A DNA stretch of 64,000 nucleotides from Anas platyrhynchos (taxonomy: Eukaryota > Chordata > Aves > Anseriformes > Anatidae). Position numbers and translations under genes: made by a program. The stretch covers positions 50,151,501 through 50,215,500 of the forward strand of contig NC_092588.1 of assembly GCF_047663525.1 (NCBI RefSeq), written 5' to 3'. Of the stretch, positions 39,601 through 48,476 are shown one piece after another. The notes under the pieces are model-generated. The model saw only the letters and a list, made by a program, of their open reading frames with translations. It did no database searches and was not told where the DNA came from. How positions within the stretch are numbered: position 1 is the stretch's first letter; the number at the start of each line of letters is the position of its first letter.

Positions 39601-39738
39601 GGCTGCGCTGGGTTGTGTTGTGCTGGGCTGTGCTGGGCTCGCTGCCCCCGTCCGCCCCTCACCTTTGAATTTGAGGTCGGTGGGCGGATCGAGCACCAGG
39701 ATCTGCTCGTGCTTCGCCACAGCCCCGGCGGCCGCCAT
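11789..39738 (-). CDS. VAPA: VAPA, vesicle-associated membrane protein-associated protein A (six exons, complete)
   Basis: The join of 39663-39738, 23491-23643, 18235-18338, 16520-16600, 12907-13083 and 11789-11947 (minus strand) is 750 bp: 249 residues plus a TAG stop. Every junction has GT-AG and the phases agree (1,1,0,0,0). The product is a tail-anchored ER protein that recruits FFAT-motif lipid-transfer and tethering proteins. The MSP domain covers about residues 9-125 and includes the loop around P55 (the VAPB P56 equivalent) and FFAT-contacting K93 and M95. A linker follows, then a coiled coil at about 170-208, and a C-terminal membrane segment at about 228-249 with G241 and G245 in a GxxxG motif. 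The length equals the 249-residue human short isoform from memory, with one residue fewer at the N terminus and one more in the linker. The VAPA call rather than VAPB rests on the exon 5-6 sequence ([20 protein letters not shown], then the [14 protein letters not shown] start of exon 6). Confidence 0.97.
11948..12906 (-). other. VAPA: VAPA intron 5
   Basis: A 959-bp AT-rich intron with donor GTAAGT and acceptor CCCTTCAG. Nothing else was recognised. Confidence 0.9.
12907..13083 (-). CDS. VAPA: VAPA exon 5 (linker and coiled coil)
   Basis: The exon is 177 bp, 59 codons, phase 0 at both ends. The acceptor is ATTTGTAG and the donor AGA|GTAAGT. It starts [17 protein letters not shown], one residue longer than the human linker, and ends with the charged heptad region around [20 protein letters not shown], the dimerising coiled coil. 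Confidence 0.96.
13425..13675 (+). mobile_element. CR1 LINE, 3' end fragment
   Basis: Contains the recognisable CR1 3' stretch: GAGGTTCAGATT, then GGAAAAACTTCTTTACTGTG, then AAGGTGGTTAAACACTGACA, ending near AGTTGGAAGGACCTATCTTA. It is 5'-truncated and diverged, antisense to VAPA. Confidence 0.75.
14485..14682 (-). CDS. Candidate alternative VAPA cassette exon, 66 codons, in frame
   Basis: In the intron between VAPA exons 4 and 5, a 198-bp stretch is open in phase 0 and flanked by plausible splice sites. The acceptor has a branch-like CTAAT, then CTTTATATTTTTCTGAGTAG|CAG; the donor is GAG|GTCAGG. Both neighbouring exons are phase 0 at this junction, so inclusion would keep the frame. The peptide is polar and Ser/Pro/Gln-rich, for example [20 protein letters not shown] and [21 protein letters not shown] directly before the acceptor-side codon and a TAA 11 codons past the donor bound the open frame. 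The mammalian long isoform inserts about 45 residues at this same junction, but I see no sequence similarity to that insert. A chance open frame cannot be excluded. Confidence 0.4.
14972..14993 (+). repeat. A22 tract in VAPA intron 4
   Basis: Uninterrupted A run; T22 in the VAPA transcript. Confidence 0.9.
16520..16600 (-). CDS. VAPA: VAPA exon 4 (end of MSP domain)
   Basis: The exon is 81 bp, phase 0 at both ends, with acceptor TTGTTTTAG and donor CTG|GTAAGT. It encodes [20 protein letters not shown] followed by PNENDKL. The mammalian long isoform splices its extra cassette directly after this DKL. Confidence 0.97.
16601..18234 (-). other. VAPA: VAPA intron 3
   Basis: A 1.6-kb intron with normal splice ends. 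No repeats or other features were recognised. Confidence 0.9.
18235..18338 (-). CDS. VAPA: VAPA exon 3 (FFAT-binding face)
   Basis: The exon is 104 bp. The acceptor is TTTTGTATAG and the donor GTG|GTAAGT. It completes a valine and adds 34 residues, including [15 protein letters not shown]. The lysine and methionine of KFM are the FFAT-peptide contacts known in VAP proteins. It differs from human in a few residues, such as IYAPSNIS versus IFAPPNTS. Confidence 0.97.
18339..23490 (-). other. VAPA: VAPA intron 2
   Basis: A 5.2-kb AT-rich intron, donor GTAAAA. A 14-bp perfect palindrome, TCCACAATTGTGGA, lies at 23209-23222. No clear transposable element was seen. Confidence 0.9.
23491..23643 (-). 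CDS. VAPA: VAPA exon 2 (MSP domain core)
   Basis: This 153-bp exon is phase 1 at both ends. It follows a T-rich acceptor ending TTTCCAG and ends at the donor CAG|GTAAAA. It encodes [20 protein letters not shown] and the segment with [19 protein letters not shown]. The proline of TTAPRR corresponds to the VAPB residue mutated in ALS8 (P56 there, P55 here). Confidence 0.97.
28430..29280 (-). mobile_element. CR1 LINE fragment with reverse-transcriptase remnants
   Basis: Two broken minus-strand reading frames resemble CR1 ORF2. The first (28813-29112) carries [21 protein letters not shown] and EEDQVRKYL. The second (28519-28800) carries [20 protein letters not shown] and [19 protein letters not shown], the region before the catalytic part of reverse transcriptase. 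Frameshifts and stops separate the pieces and both ends are missing, so it is inactive. It lies in VAPA intron 1 in the same orientation as the gene. Confidence 0.85.
30586..30612 (+). repeat. A27 tract in VAPA intron 1
   Basis: Uninterrupted A run; T27 in the VAPA transcript. Confidence 0.9.
38977..39237 (+). repeat. Cluster of three G homopolymers
   Basis: G12 at 38977-38988, G16 at 39114-39129 and G15 at 39223-39237, just inside intron 1 and 3' of the CpG island. They read as C runs in the VAPA transcript. Confidence 0.9.
39271..39321 (-). repeat. G-rich run, quadruplex-capable, in VAPA intron 1
   Basis: The plus strand is an almost pure C/T tract of CCCTT and CCCCTT units. The sense strand therefore carries many closely spaced GGG/GGGG blocks, fitting the G-quadruplex pattern. 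Confidence 0.7.
39457..39467 (+). promoter_or_regulatory. YY1-like motif in VAPA intron 1
   Basis: AAGATGGCGGC matches the YY1 core (AANATGGCGGC), about 200 bp downstream of exon 1. A shorter partner, AAGATGGC, lies at 39380-39387. YY1 sites just downstream of start sites are common in housekeeping promoters. Confidence 0.5.
39509..39551 (-). repeat. C21/G21 run plus GGGGAA units near the exon 1 donor
   Basis: C21 at 39509-39529 is followed by CCCCTT repeats. In transcript sense this is GGGGAGGGGAAGGGG and then G21, beginning about 110 nt after the exon 1 donor. It fits the G-quadruplex pattern. Confidence 0.75.
39663..39738 (-). CDS. VAPA: VAPA exon 1 (coding part)
   Basis: Encodes 25 residues, [20 protein letters not shown] then DLKFK, plus the first base of a glycine codon. 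The donor is AAAG|GTGAGG. The ATG has G at -3 and G at +4, a good Kozak context. No other in-frame ATG occurs in the preceding 280 nt, which fixes this start. The human protein begins MASASGAMAKHEQ, so the homology starts at the AKHEQ motif. Confidence 0.96.
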
Positions 39739-39762
39739 CTCGCTCGCTCGCTGCGGCGGGGG

Positions 39763-39853
39763 GAGGAGGAGGAGGAGGAGGAGGAGGAGGAGGAGGGCGA
39801 GGAGGAGGAGGAGCGGTGGCAGCGGCGGCAGCAGCAGGAGGAGGAGGAGGAGG
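39763..39853 (+). repeat. (GGA)n repeat in VAPA 5'UTR
   Basis: An imperfect GGA/GAG triplet repeat, CTC/TCC in the transcript, broken by a short GGTGGCAGCGGC segment. Such purine tracts are length-variable and can form triplex DNA. Confidence 0.85.
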
Positions 39854-39974
39854 AGAGGCGGCGGCGCCGCTCCCTGTCGGGGGCTCGGAGCGCAGCGCAG
39901 CCCCAGCAGCCGCTCGCCGCCCTCCCGGCGCAACGGCACGAGGGCGACGGCGGCGGAGGCGGCGGGGCCGCTGC

Positions 39975-39984
39975 GCGCATGCGC
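39975..39984. promoter_or_regulatory. NRF1 palindrome
   Basis: GCGCATGCGC, the exact palindromic NRF1 consensus, lies about 240 bp upstream of the VAPA ATG inside the CpG island. Confidence 0.7.
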
Positions 39985-40064
39985 CCGGCCGCTCCTTCGC
40001 CTCCCTCGCCGCCCGCCCACTGACAGCTGCGGGCCCGTCGCAGGGGCGCTGGGGAGAAATGGGG

Positions 40065-40083
40065 ACTACAGCTCCCAGCATGC
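40065..40083 (+). promoter_or_regulatory. ZNF143/Staf binding site (plus orientation)
   Basis: ACTACAGCTCCCAGCATGC matches the ZNF143 SBS2 consensus ACTACAnnTCCCAGnnTGC at every fixed position. It lies about 330 bp upstream of the VAPA ATG. Confidence 0.8.
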
Positions 40084-40107
40084 CGCGCGGAGGGAGGGGG
40101 CGGCGGG

Positions 40108-40126
40108 GCATGCTGGGGGGTGTAGT
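40108..40126 (-). promoter_or_regulatory. ZNF143/Staf binding site (minus orientation)
   Basis: On the minus strand it reads ACTACACCCCCCAGCATGC, one base off the same consensus (C for T in TCCCAG). It is an inverted partner of the site at 40065, with a 24-bp gap holding the GC box GGGGGCGG at 40096-40103. Confidence 0.75.
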
Positions 40127-40596
40127 CTTTTCAGAGAGCCCCGTTCTCCAAATGGGAGAAACCAGAAAATCGCTTTGGTTCCCTTTGGAAATGAGGGGTG
40201 GGCGAATTGGGCAGAAGGTCTGAAAATCTGATGGGGCTGGGCTCTTCAAAGCTCACTCCTGGTCCCCGCCTCAGGATCATTGCTGGCCAGCACCAGGGTG
40301 GCTCCACCACGCTGGGAGTCCCCTTTAGCGCTGGCAACACCCAGCCCAGGACGTTGCCAAAATCTACCATAAAGCAGGAACACTGTCTTTGGCTGAAAGA
40401 CATCGTTTTGAAGGCTTGGGGATAGTAATATGGGCTCTATGGCAAGAGACATTGAGCTCATGGAACAAGGGATTTTTAACCATCCTCCTTGCCCTTTTTG
40501 TCAGGCACCGTTTTCATCATAGGTCTTTTCATTAATACCGTATTTTCAAGTGGATGTCATATACTCAGGTATTTGAATACACCAGTGACAAAAATT

Positions 40597-40637
40597 AAAA
40601 AAAAAAAAAAAAAAAAAAGAGAGAGAGAGAGAGAAAA
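40597..40637 (+). repeat. A22 followed by (GA)n
   Basis: Compound microsatellite: A run at 40597-40618, then about eight GA units. Confidence 0.9.
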
Positions 40638-42139
40638 CATCCAAATCCACAAATCCATCCTAAACTTGATGATTCCTACCCCTACATCTAACTTCAGAAA
40701 AATCTGGCCCTAAGATATGTAATCAAGCTTGTATTCGTGCAAGGTTGGAGTACAGGTGATGGAAATGAAGTCAGAAGGAGTAACATGTTTATTTTTCTTC
40801 TCTTGCAATCTGGTGGAGGTGTGCTATGAACACGTATGGGGACGTAAAAGCCTGTTTGATAAATATGCCCCAAGAGTAAATAAATCAAAATGACTGGAGT
40901 GCTTTACTTGCAAAACCAGCTCACCACAGTATGAGTTATGGATCACATCATGTCCTTGGTGAATAACTCTACCACATCTACAAACACAGAGAATGGTTTT
41001 GAGGCCATTAAGTAGGGGAGGTCCCTGAGTAATTTAGGTTCGGGTTCTGCCTTGGCCCCAGCAGGGCCTTTACCCTCCATTTCAGCCGTCTGCCTCTGCT
41101 CCGGGCCTGCCACTGCCAGGCCTGCCGCCTTAATTCCTTCTGCGCTTTCCTCCGTGTCCCTCTTGCCAAGAGCAAATACCAATGTGAGTTTTAATACCAT
41201 CACCCTCTGAAGAAGAAATAAGTGAGACGTGCTGGAGAAAAGCACTTCAGAATACTTTTACGTAACTGGAATTGGCTTCAGTAGGTGCAGTTATGTGGCA
41301 TATACATGTAAACATTGCTAGAGGTCTGCAACTGCAGTTTTCCAGCTACATGCTTATTTTATGACACCCATAAAACAACATCTTCAACTGTGTCCTTTCT
41401 TTTATTTACAGTGGATTATTTAGAGTTATTGTCTGATGCTCTGTTGGGCTTGGTTATCAAAACTAATGTTCCTTCTGTTTATACATTCTTACCTTGGGAT
41501 CCAGAAGATAAACTGGGAAACGAAGGGGTTTTTAATATATCGTAGTATATTGTTCTTCTTCTGTTAATGTGGGCACTTACTGTATTACCTCCACTCTTTC
41601 TTCATTTCTCTTCATGAATCCACCAAAGATTAAGCCACGGCATACATTCTCAGAAGTGATAATTCAGCTCCAGGATCACTTGATAACTATATACAAGAAT
41701 TTCTGGGTCTCAGCTTTCAACGAATGAAGACACGAGGAACTGCTGTGAAACTCCAAATGCCACCAAAGGTTCTGTCCTCTCTCCTTCTAATGGACTATAA
41801 AAAATAACAGTAAGAAGCACAAATTCAAGAGAAGCTTCTTCTACCCAGATTTAGAAGGCAGTTGTTTTTCTAATTTTTTTATACGTTCCTTATATAAGAG
41901 CCTATGAGGATTATCAGAAGTTTAAATCTCTTTCAAATATGATAGGTCTTACAGGTTATCCCATGCATGGTATCTACTGCAAACACCTTCTTACACATTG
42001 CTGCATATTAGATGTATCTGAACATCAATGGATGTGTGCAAGCTGGGGGAGGACTGGGTTAATCCTTATCACCAGTATATTGAGAGGCAGTGAATGAATG
42101 AATGATAGCCCATGGCCTCAAGTATGTTATTGCTCACAG

Positions 42140-42340
42140 AGGGAGCATCACAGCACCATTGAGGCTGGAAGGGACCCCAGGAGGGCTGTAGTTCAATTTC
42201 CTGCTCCAAGCAGGGTTGAAACTGAATTCAGGCCAGGTTGCTCAGGGCTTTGTCCTGTGGAGTCATTAAACCCACCAAGGACAGAGATTTCACAGCCTCC
42301 CTGGCAGCCTGGCTCAGAGCTTGAATCTGGTTAGTTCGGG
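42140..42340 (-). mobile_element. CR1 LINE, 3' fragment
   Basis: On the plus strand it reads GAGGCTGGAAGGGACCCCAG, then TGCTCCAAGCAGGGT, CAGGTTGCTCAGGGCTTTGT, and TTTCACAGCCTCCCTGGCAG. This is the reverse complement of the well-known CR1 tail region. Confidence 0.75.
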
Positions 42341-43617
42341 TTATAGCAATGGCCAACTTAGTACATGAACACAGAATGGGTGCGTTAATGGTAATTATCT
42401 ATGAACGTGTATTTTTAATTTTGTTGTTGCTTGAGCACATTTACAACCCTAATAATGCATTCATCTGCTTTGTTGCATTTAATATCAATTCTGATCTAAT
42501 GTTTTTATTTCACCTAAAAGGATGTTAATTTTTGTATTAAACAAAACCTGTGCTGTTGATTAGCAGTATCTGGCAACTTTCTCCAACATGTGATTCATTT
42601 TATTTTAACACCTCATAGCAGAGTTCAGGAATGAAATTTTGGAGCTATTGCAGTCAATAGCAAAGCTTCACCGATTTCAGTGAGATCACAATGTTATTCC
42701 AGAAGTACCTCTAGTATCTTCATCAGTGCTTGCCAAAGGCTAACATTTGCTTAATCTAAGGTTAACATTTGTCCTGTGTATTTGTAGATCTTACTGTTTG
42801 TGTGGGGTTTTTTTGTTCACACTGTGAATTCAGTATTATTGTTATAATATCTCAGTTCGATGATGGCTTGACATTTTTCAAAACTGTTTGCTTTTAAATA
42901 TTAAATGAGCCCTCTCTATACCCAAGAAGTATCAATGTAGACTTGGTTTCATAATACAGTTTTCCACTGCTTATTATTCGGCTAGCTTATTCAGTGCCCC
43001 CCCCCCCAACTTGGAACTTGCACGTCTTGCAGTAAAACAATATCACGACTTTCTTTGCAATTCCTTGGTGTTATTAAGACTGTCAGGAAGAGCAACCAAG
43101 TACCACATTACTTGTCACGTTAATGGAAAAACTCTCCATCTCACTCACTGGGCTAACATATGTATCCTGCCCTGTCAAGTCAGTGAAAATTGCAAAGCAA
43201 AACTATAAAGGTAAGAGTGTGTTTGAATTTCTCTTTAAGGAAATACCTGGCCTCTTGGTGCTGCAATTTATCTTCTGAAATACAAAACTATTCATAGCAT
43301 ACACATAGATTACAGCAGGCTTTAGTCATAATTTACGTGGCTGCTAATGAGTTCCATATATAATTTTAGGCCCGCTCACTTGTTATATTGTAAATCAAAG
43401 GTAAAATCACAGTCCCTGCCTTTTTGAAGATTTATGGCATTATTCAAATGTTACCACAGGCTAGAAAAGTAGATCTTAGCTGAGTATCACCAACTTTGTT
43501 CAACTAAAGTGTATTTCTCTTCCTAGTGACATTATTAGAAAAATGTACGACGCATGTTGAATATACAAGTAGAGAAAAACTAATAACTTACAACCGCCTT
43601 CTGATAGCTGTAGTGGG

Positions 43618-43669
43618 AAAAAAAAAAAAAAAAAAAAAAAGAAAGAATAAAAAAAAGAAGAAAAAGGGC
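43618..43669 (+). repeat. A23 tract with A/G-rich tail
   Basis: A run at 43618-43640 followed by AAAG/GAAG-like purines. Confidence 0.85.
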
Positions 43670-44509
43670 ATATGTTTCATATTTTGGACCTGCTTCTGTT
43701 CTCCTGAACACAAAAATCCTTAGACCATTTTCTTATGTAGGAACGAGACAAAAATGGTATTTTGTTCTTCTGGTTTAAAGTAGCATTTAAAGAACCGAAT
43801 GAGTCCCGAGCCAATTTCAAATGTGCTAAGAGCCATTAGCCCTTTGATAAAAGACCAAGCTGTTGAGGAAATGGATTCCTGAATACTGTTTTCAATAATT
43901 GGTTCTTACAGTCCACATATATTCACGAGGGATGTAATGAGACTATTGAATATACAAAATATAGAATGTGTAATGTGTTGGTGGTTGTTTGCTGGTGTTG
44001 CATTTCTAAAAATGTACAAGCTATGCTGAAAAGCAGCCAAAAATAAAATATGCATAGATAAGCATACAAATACAAGTACATAGTTGAAACTCCCTTCTTT
44101 TTTACCAAGAGTAAAACTGTATTAAATAACAGTCTTAGCCTGAGAAGAAATCCATCAGAAACAGTGTGATGGTGTCCTACAGTCATTACATCTCTCTTCC
44201 AGTTTGATATTCATGCCAACAAAGTCATGGGCTTTCTCAGTCTCTGTTTGGGGAATTCGTATGGCAACTGGGACTCAAATTTCACCTTTCCTTTGGTCTG
44301 CTAACATGCATAGAAGCTCTATGATGCTAATTCTGCCTTCAGCGTCTCCTGAGAGATTCGAAGAAGCCCTCGAGTTTCATCTTTGTACCCTCCATCAATC
44401 GTACCTAGGTTCATTTTTAATGGGTCACGAGGTAATAAAGCTGTATCAAAGTGCAAAAGACAAGCATTGTACTGAGACTGTGCATGACACATGCTTTCCC
44501 TTTACTAAA

Positions 44510-45065
44510 CACTGACGAGACCTGCATTGAAGTGCTATGTCCAGTTCTGGGCACTGTCCTTCAGGAAAGATGTGGGATGGTTGAAGGAGTCTAGAAGAGA
44601 GCACCAGTAGTGACTAAGGTCCAGAACACAGACAGATTTAAACAAAAACCAAAACAAAAACCAAAACAAAAACCAAAAAAAAAACCAAAAAAAAAACCAA
44701 AAAAAAAAGATTGAAAAACTGAAGTTGTTTAGGCTAAGAAAAACAAGACAGAGTCACGTATGATATTACTTTTCAAATACATCAAAAGCTTTACATTGCA
44801 CAGAGAAAGAAATAGTCTGCTCTTACTTACTTTGGCTAGGACAGGAAGTAATGGGAGTAGATTGAAGCAAGAGCTGACTTAGAACAGATACGAAGAACTT
44901 CTTAACAGTGAGGATAATTAATGAAAAAGATTGCCTGGAGGGGCAGTCCGTGGAGTCCCAGTCAATGACCTTCAAGAACAGGTTAGGCATCTGTTGGGAG
45001 ATACAAATTGAGCTGATCCTGCCTTGAGATGTGACCTCTGCAGTCTTATCCAGCCCTATGATTCC
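44510..45065 (+). mobile_element. CR1 LINE, 3' end fragment
   Basis: Includes CCAGTTCTGGGCACTGTCCT, AACTTCTTAACAGTGAGG, GATTGCCTGGAGGGGCAGTC and a terminal CCAGCCCTATGATTC, the CR1 3' end with its ATGATTC unit. It is interrupted at 44641-44708 by an A-rich tandem repeat. Confidence 0.8.
44641..44708 (+). repeat. A-rich tandem repeat, about 12-bp period
   Basis: Units such as CAAAAACCAAAA repeat and then lose their single C, becoming AAAAAACCAAAA, before running into pure A. The repeat lies inside the CR1 fragment. Confidence 0.8.
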
Positions 45066-45850
45066 CTCCTTGTATACGTTCCAGCGTGCTCAAAGATTAA
45101 GCCAATCATCTGCAGTGGAAATGTGCATTCCCTAAGGTCTGAACTACAGTCCATTAAAATCAGGGAATTTTTCCATTGCCTTTAATAAGCGTTGGATCAG
45201 GCCCTAACCGAGCGTGTAATTTGGAGCCGAGGATGGAATTTGGTCGACAATTCTGTTAATGGTATTTGCAAATGAGAAGAATCCAACTCATTTTCCCAGA
45301 GTACTTTAGTTTGCAATGGTTACAAGAGAAAGTAAACACACACTGAACAACCAGTGCCATACTCTTCATACAAAATTGAGTAGAGCTGACTGAAGACAGA
45401 GACAAGGAGAAGATCCCAGGAGAAAATTTAGCAAGTTTTTTCAAGGAAGAACGTTTTAGACAGCTATTTTTTACATCGATTGAGACAGAAGGAGACAGCA
45501 AAAAGCTGTGTTAACAACGCTTTAAAAATAAATAGGTATCCTGAATGTGAGCACGAAATGTTTGTTTGTGTCTGCTGAAAGATCAAATTAGCAGAGAGCC
45601 TGAAAATGGGCAGAGGAAAAGAAGGGGAGACATGGGGAAATTCAGGCTGTCAGTGGGTTTGGTTGGGTGCATAGTGACTGATGAGGAGAGATCTGTTCCC
45701 CTGTAGTCTCTTACCAAAGAGCATGAAGATGTTCCTCAGCTCCGAATGATCAACTAAACTACAAGCACATATGCCAGCAAAAGCTCTGCTTCTGCAATTG
45801 CATGTGATTAGATCCACTGAAATCCAGAGGAATTATCAGATGCATAAAGA

Positions 45851-45904
45851 TTTACAGATTTGCAAAATCACAAATTTGCAATTTTACAGATTTGCAAAAT
45901 CACA
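45851..45904 (+). repeat. 22-bp direct repeat, 32-bp spacing
   Basis: TTTACAGATTTGCAAAATCA followed by CA occurs identically at 45851-45872 and 45883-45904, with a third partial core, AATTTGCAA, between them. Confidence 0.9.
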
Positions 45905-47599
45905 GCTCGTGTGGGCATCAGCAGCCACTCCACGCTGGTGGGCTCAACCCAGTTCCTGGAAATTATTCCTCTTGCCCTCGCAGTTTGGGGCAGGAGACAG
46001 ACAAGTGCTCACGGTGATCTTCGAACAGATGCCAGAAGCTAAGGTTACCAGTACATGGTTAACACACAAATGAAAGACCTTTGCTCTTGATTAATTCATT
46101 GCATCTAGGAGTAAAGACGCAAGGTTTCTAGAGTCACCTCCCTATTCCAGCTTGTTGCAAACGTGCTCTGTGTCTGCGCATAAGCTTTGGGCATTCTACC
46201 TGAGTGATCAGTTATGAAATATTCATTTACTTTACGTTAGGGGACGGCGGGAATGGAGAGGGAGGGGGAAGGATGGAAGTCTGCATAATATTATTGATGG
46301 CATCTTTGACTGCCAAATACTGAATTATTTATAGCTTAATTGTGCAAATGATACCCACGAGAAGCCGTTAGGTTACAAAATGCAGTTGGTACGCTGCGCA
46401 CAAACAGGGACGCGCCTTTCAGACTTTGTTCTGGTGCTTTGATGGGTCACTTGAAAACAGGTATGAACACTTTGCAGAGACAAGGCTGGAATACATACAG
46501 CATTTTGCAATATCCTTCAAGACCACGTTTTTTAAATAGCTGAGGATAAAAAAGCCTGCAGAAATCCCCATGTAGCAAAAGATGCTCTGAGTCAGATTCT
46601 CCCCATGTGGGACCTTTCCATCCCCAAATGACCCACAGCCATCATCCAGCGATCTGTCACTGTGCTGACCCCTGATGCTCCCCTTCCCTGTGAGCAGCCC
46701 AGCTCCTTCTGCCCCTCAGCAGATCCTGCCTGCGCTGTGGGCACAGCAACTGTGTGCACCGCTCACCACCTCCCACCAGGAATATTCACCATTTCCCCCG
46801 CCCTGACACCAAACAAGTTAGGGGAGTGTCCCCGTTCCCTCACCATTTTCATTCTGTGCCTACAATCTGATTGCAGAGAACCACATAAATAAATGTTTCA
46901 CTGTTAAATTCGTAAAGTCATGCTTGCATATATTTTGTGAGCATGCCTTTTTATACAGGCTTTAATAGCAATCACTATTTTATTCAGGTTTCCTGGCGTC
47001 ATTTCTGCTTTTCAGAGGGAGACACAGTGGATTGAGACCCTTCTGCTCCCACTCCATCACCCCAAACCTACTTCTGTCCTATTTTGCTGCTTTTCTCCCC
47101 TTCCCTTCTCCCAGTCCCCGTTGCTCCTGCCCCTTTCTTCCAGCTGGCTGGCAGACAGACAGGCGTGCAGGCTTCTCCTCCCATCCCTTCACCTTCAAAT
47201 GAGGCAGGTGCTTTTTCTCCTCCTTTGTCCTCAGTACAAGAAGAAGCAATTTAATAGAAATCACTACCAATTTAATAGAAAAACAGTCATCCACAGTAAA
47301 CCTAGAATCATTTTTTTCCTGTACCGGGCCAATTCCTTGCCCCCCCCCCCTTTTTTTTTCTTTCCCGAGAAAGGCGAATAGAGATGAAGAAAATGGAAGT
47401 CTATAGTGGATCAGAGAGTATTGTCTATTCATCTGCCACCATCCCTTCCTGGGCCAGCACCTGAGGCTTCAGAAAGGTACAAGTCCCACCACCAGCAGAT
47501 AGGGGATAGTATCTCTTCCACATTGAAATTCATCCTATTTTTAAGTATTGACTTAAGGCTTTAAATACCAACCTTAAGATCTGAAGCAGATGTTAAATA

Positions 47600-48255
47600 C
47601 CCTTATGTTGTTTTGGTCCCTTCATTGTTTCCTTTCCATTTCCAGCAATTTTTGTGTCATTTGCAGAGTTACCAGCAACGATTTTATGTTTCCTTCCAGA
47701 TCACTGATAAAGACATTGAACTTCATTGGCTCCTCTGAAGCTGTTAATAACCCATTAGAAGGGAGTAGAAACATGCTGATATGGCTGCTAATTGGTTCTC
47801 AGAGTATTTGATGCAGGTAAATTGATTTTGCATAGTACTGGTTTCTTTACTAGATTGTCATGCAGGGCTACATCAAATGACTTAAAATAATCCATGTCTT
47901 CAGTCAATACCTCTACCTTAAGCAACTGCATTTTAGTCTCATCTCTTGTGGTTTGAATGCACCTATTTTCTGTTTAAAAAGATATTGATTAACATTATGG
48001 ATGTTACTGTCTATGAATTAATTCCTAGTTGCTTCCCGTGTCTGTCTTTATAGTATTTTGCCCAAGGTTTAACCCATGCTTGTAATTATCCAAGCCTATC
48101 ATATTTATTCTTTACAGTGCACCACATTCATTTTTTACCAGTCATCCGCAATTTCCCTTGTGCACCAATATTTGTTCAGAATGAATATGAATGGCTCAAA
48201 GAGCATCTCCACCAATTTTCGTAATGCTCTTGGGAGCATTCAGCCCTGAAGATTT
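47600..48255 (-). mobile_element. Old CR1/L3-like LINE ORF2 fragment
   Basis: The plus strand carries, in order, TTTGTGTCATTTGCAGAG, CTTCCAGATCACTGATAAAG, GTCATGCAGGGCTACATCAA, AGTATTTTGCCCAAGGTTTA and TGCTTGTAATTATCCAAGCC. These match the reverse complement of CR1-family ORF2 as known from reptile genomes. No reading frame survives. It is more diverged than the other CR1 pieces here, so probably an ancient insertion. Confidence 0.65.
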
Positions 48256-48436
48256 AAATGTGTTTTGCTTTCACCAATAAACATTCTTTCACACATACAA
48301 TTTAAGAGAAAAAAATCATATCACTTCATTATTGCAATAGAAAAAAAATCCGCTTTTCAAAATGGCTTAGTAAAAACTGCTTTCTTCTCCAGAAACCATT
48401 CCTGGGGTGTATTTCTAAGTTTCACTCACTCAGAGG

Positions 48437-48439
48437 AAA

Positions 48440-48474
<35 letters not shown>

Positions 48475-48476
48475 AA
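48437..48476 (+). repeat. (AAAT)n microsatellite
   Basis: About ten perfect AAAT units. Confidence 0.95.

Larger units (their letters stand above)
23644..39662 (-). other. VAPA: VAPA intron 1
   Basis: A 16-kb first intron from donor GTGAGG to a T-rich acceptor. It contains a CR1 ORF2 fragment (28430-29280), long A tracts (30586-30612 and others), a somewhat GC-richer stretch at about 32400-32770, three G homopolymers (38977-39237) and the G-rich sense-strand part of the CpG island. No second gene was recognised inside it. Confidence 0.88.
39739..39990 (-). other. VAPA: VAPA 5'UTR / transcription start region
   Basis: GC-rich sequence directly upstream of the ATG. In transcript sense it is a pyrimidine-rich run of CTC/TCC triplets (plus-strand GGA repeats at 39763-39853) with GCC-rich parts. 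I see no TATA box, and the exact start site cannot be placed. The 5'UTR is probably no longer than about 250 nt if transcription starts near the NRF1 site. Confidence 0.55.
39280..40130. promoter_or_regulatory. VAPA: CpG-island promoter of VAPA
   Basis: Dense CG dinucleotides and GC boxes surround VAPA exon 1, in sharp contrast to the AT-rich DNA on both sides. The island covers the start of intron 1, exon 1, the 5'UTR and about 390 bp upstream of the ATG. It contains an NRF1 site, two ZNF143 sites and YY1-like AAGATGGCG motifs, a typical TATA-less housekeeping promoter. CpG density was judged by eye. Confidence 0.85.

Noticed and set aside
39241..40231. Several long overlapping frames in the CpG island on both strands
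   Set aside because: They consist of P/R/G/E-rich low-complexity sequence caused by GC and GGA repeats. Only the exon 1 segment of VAPA within them is real.
40943..41245. 100-codon minus-strand frame with an AEG/AEP-rich middle
   Set aside because: Thought of a retroelement ORF1 remnant; no motif supports it.
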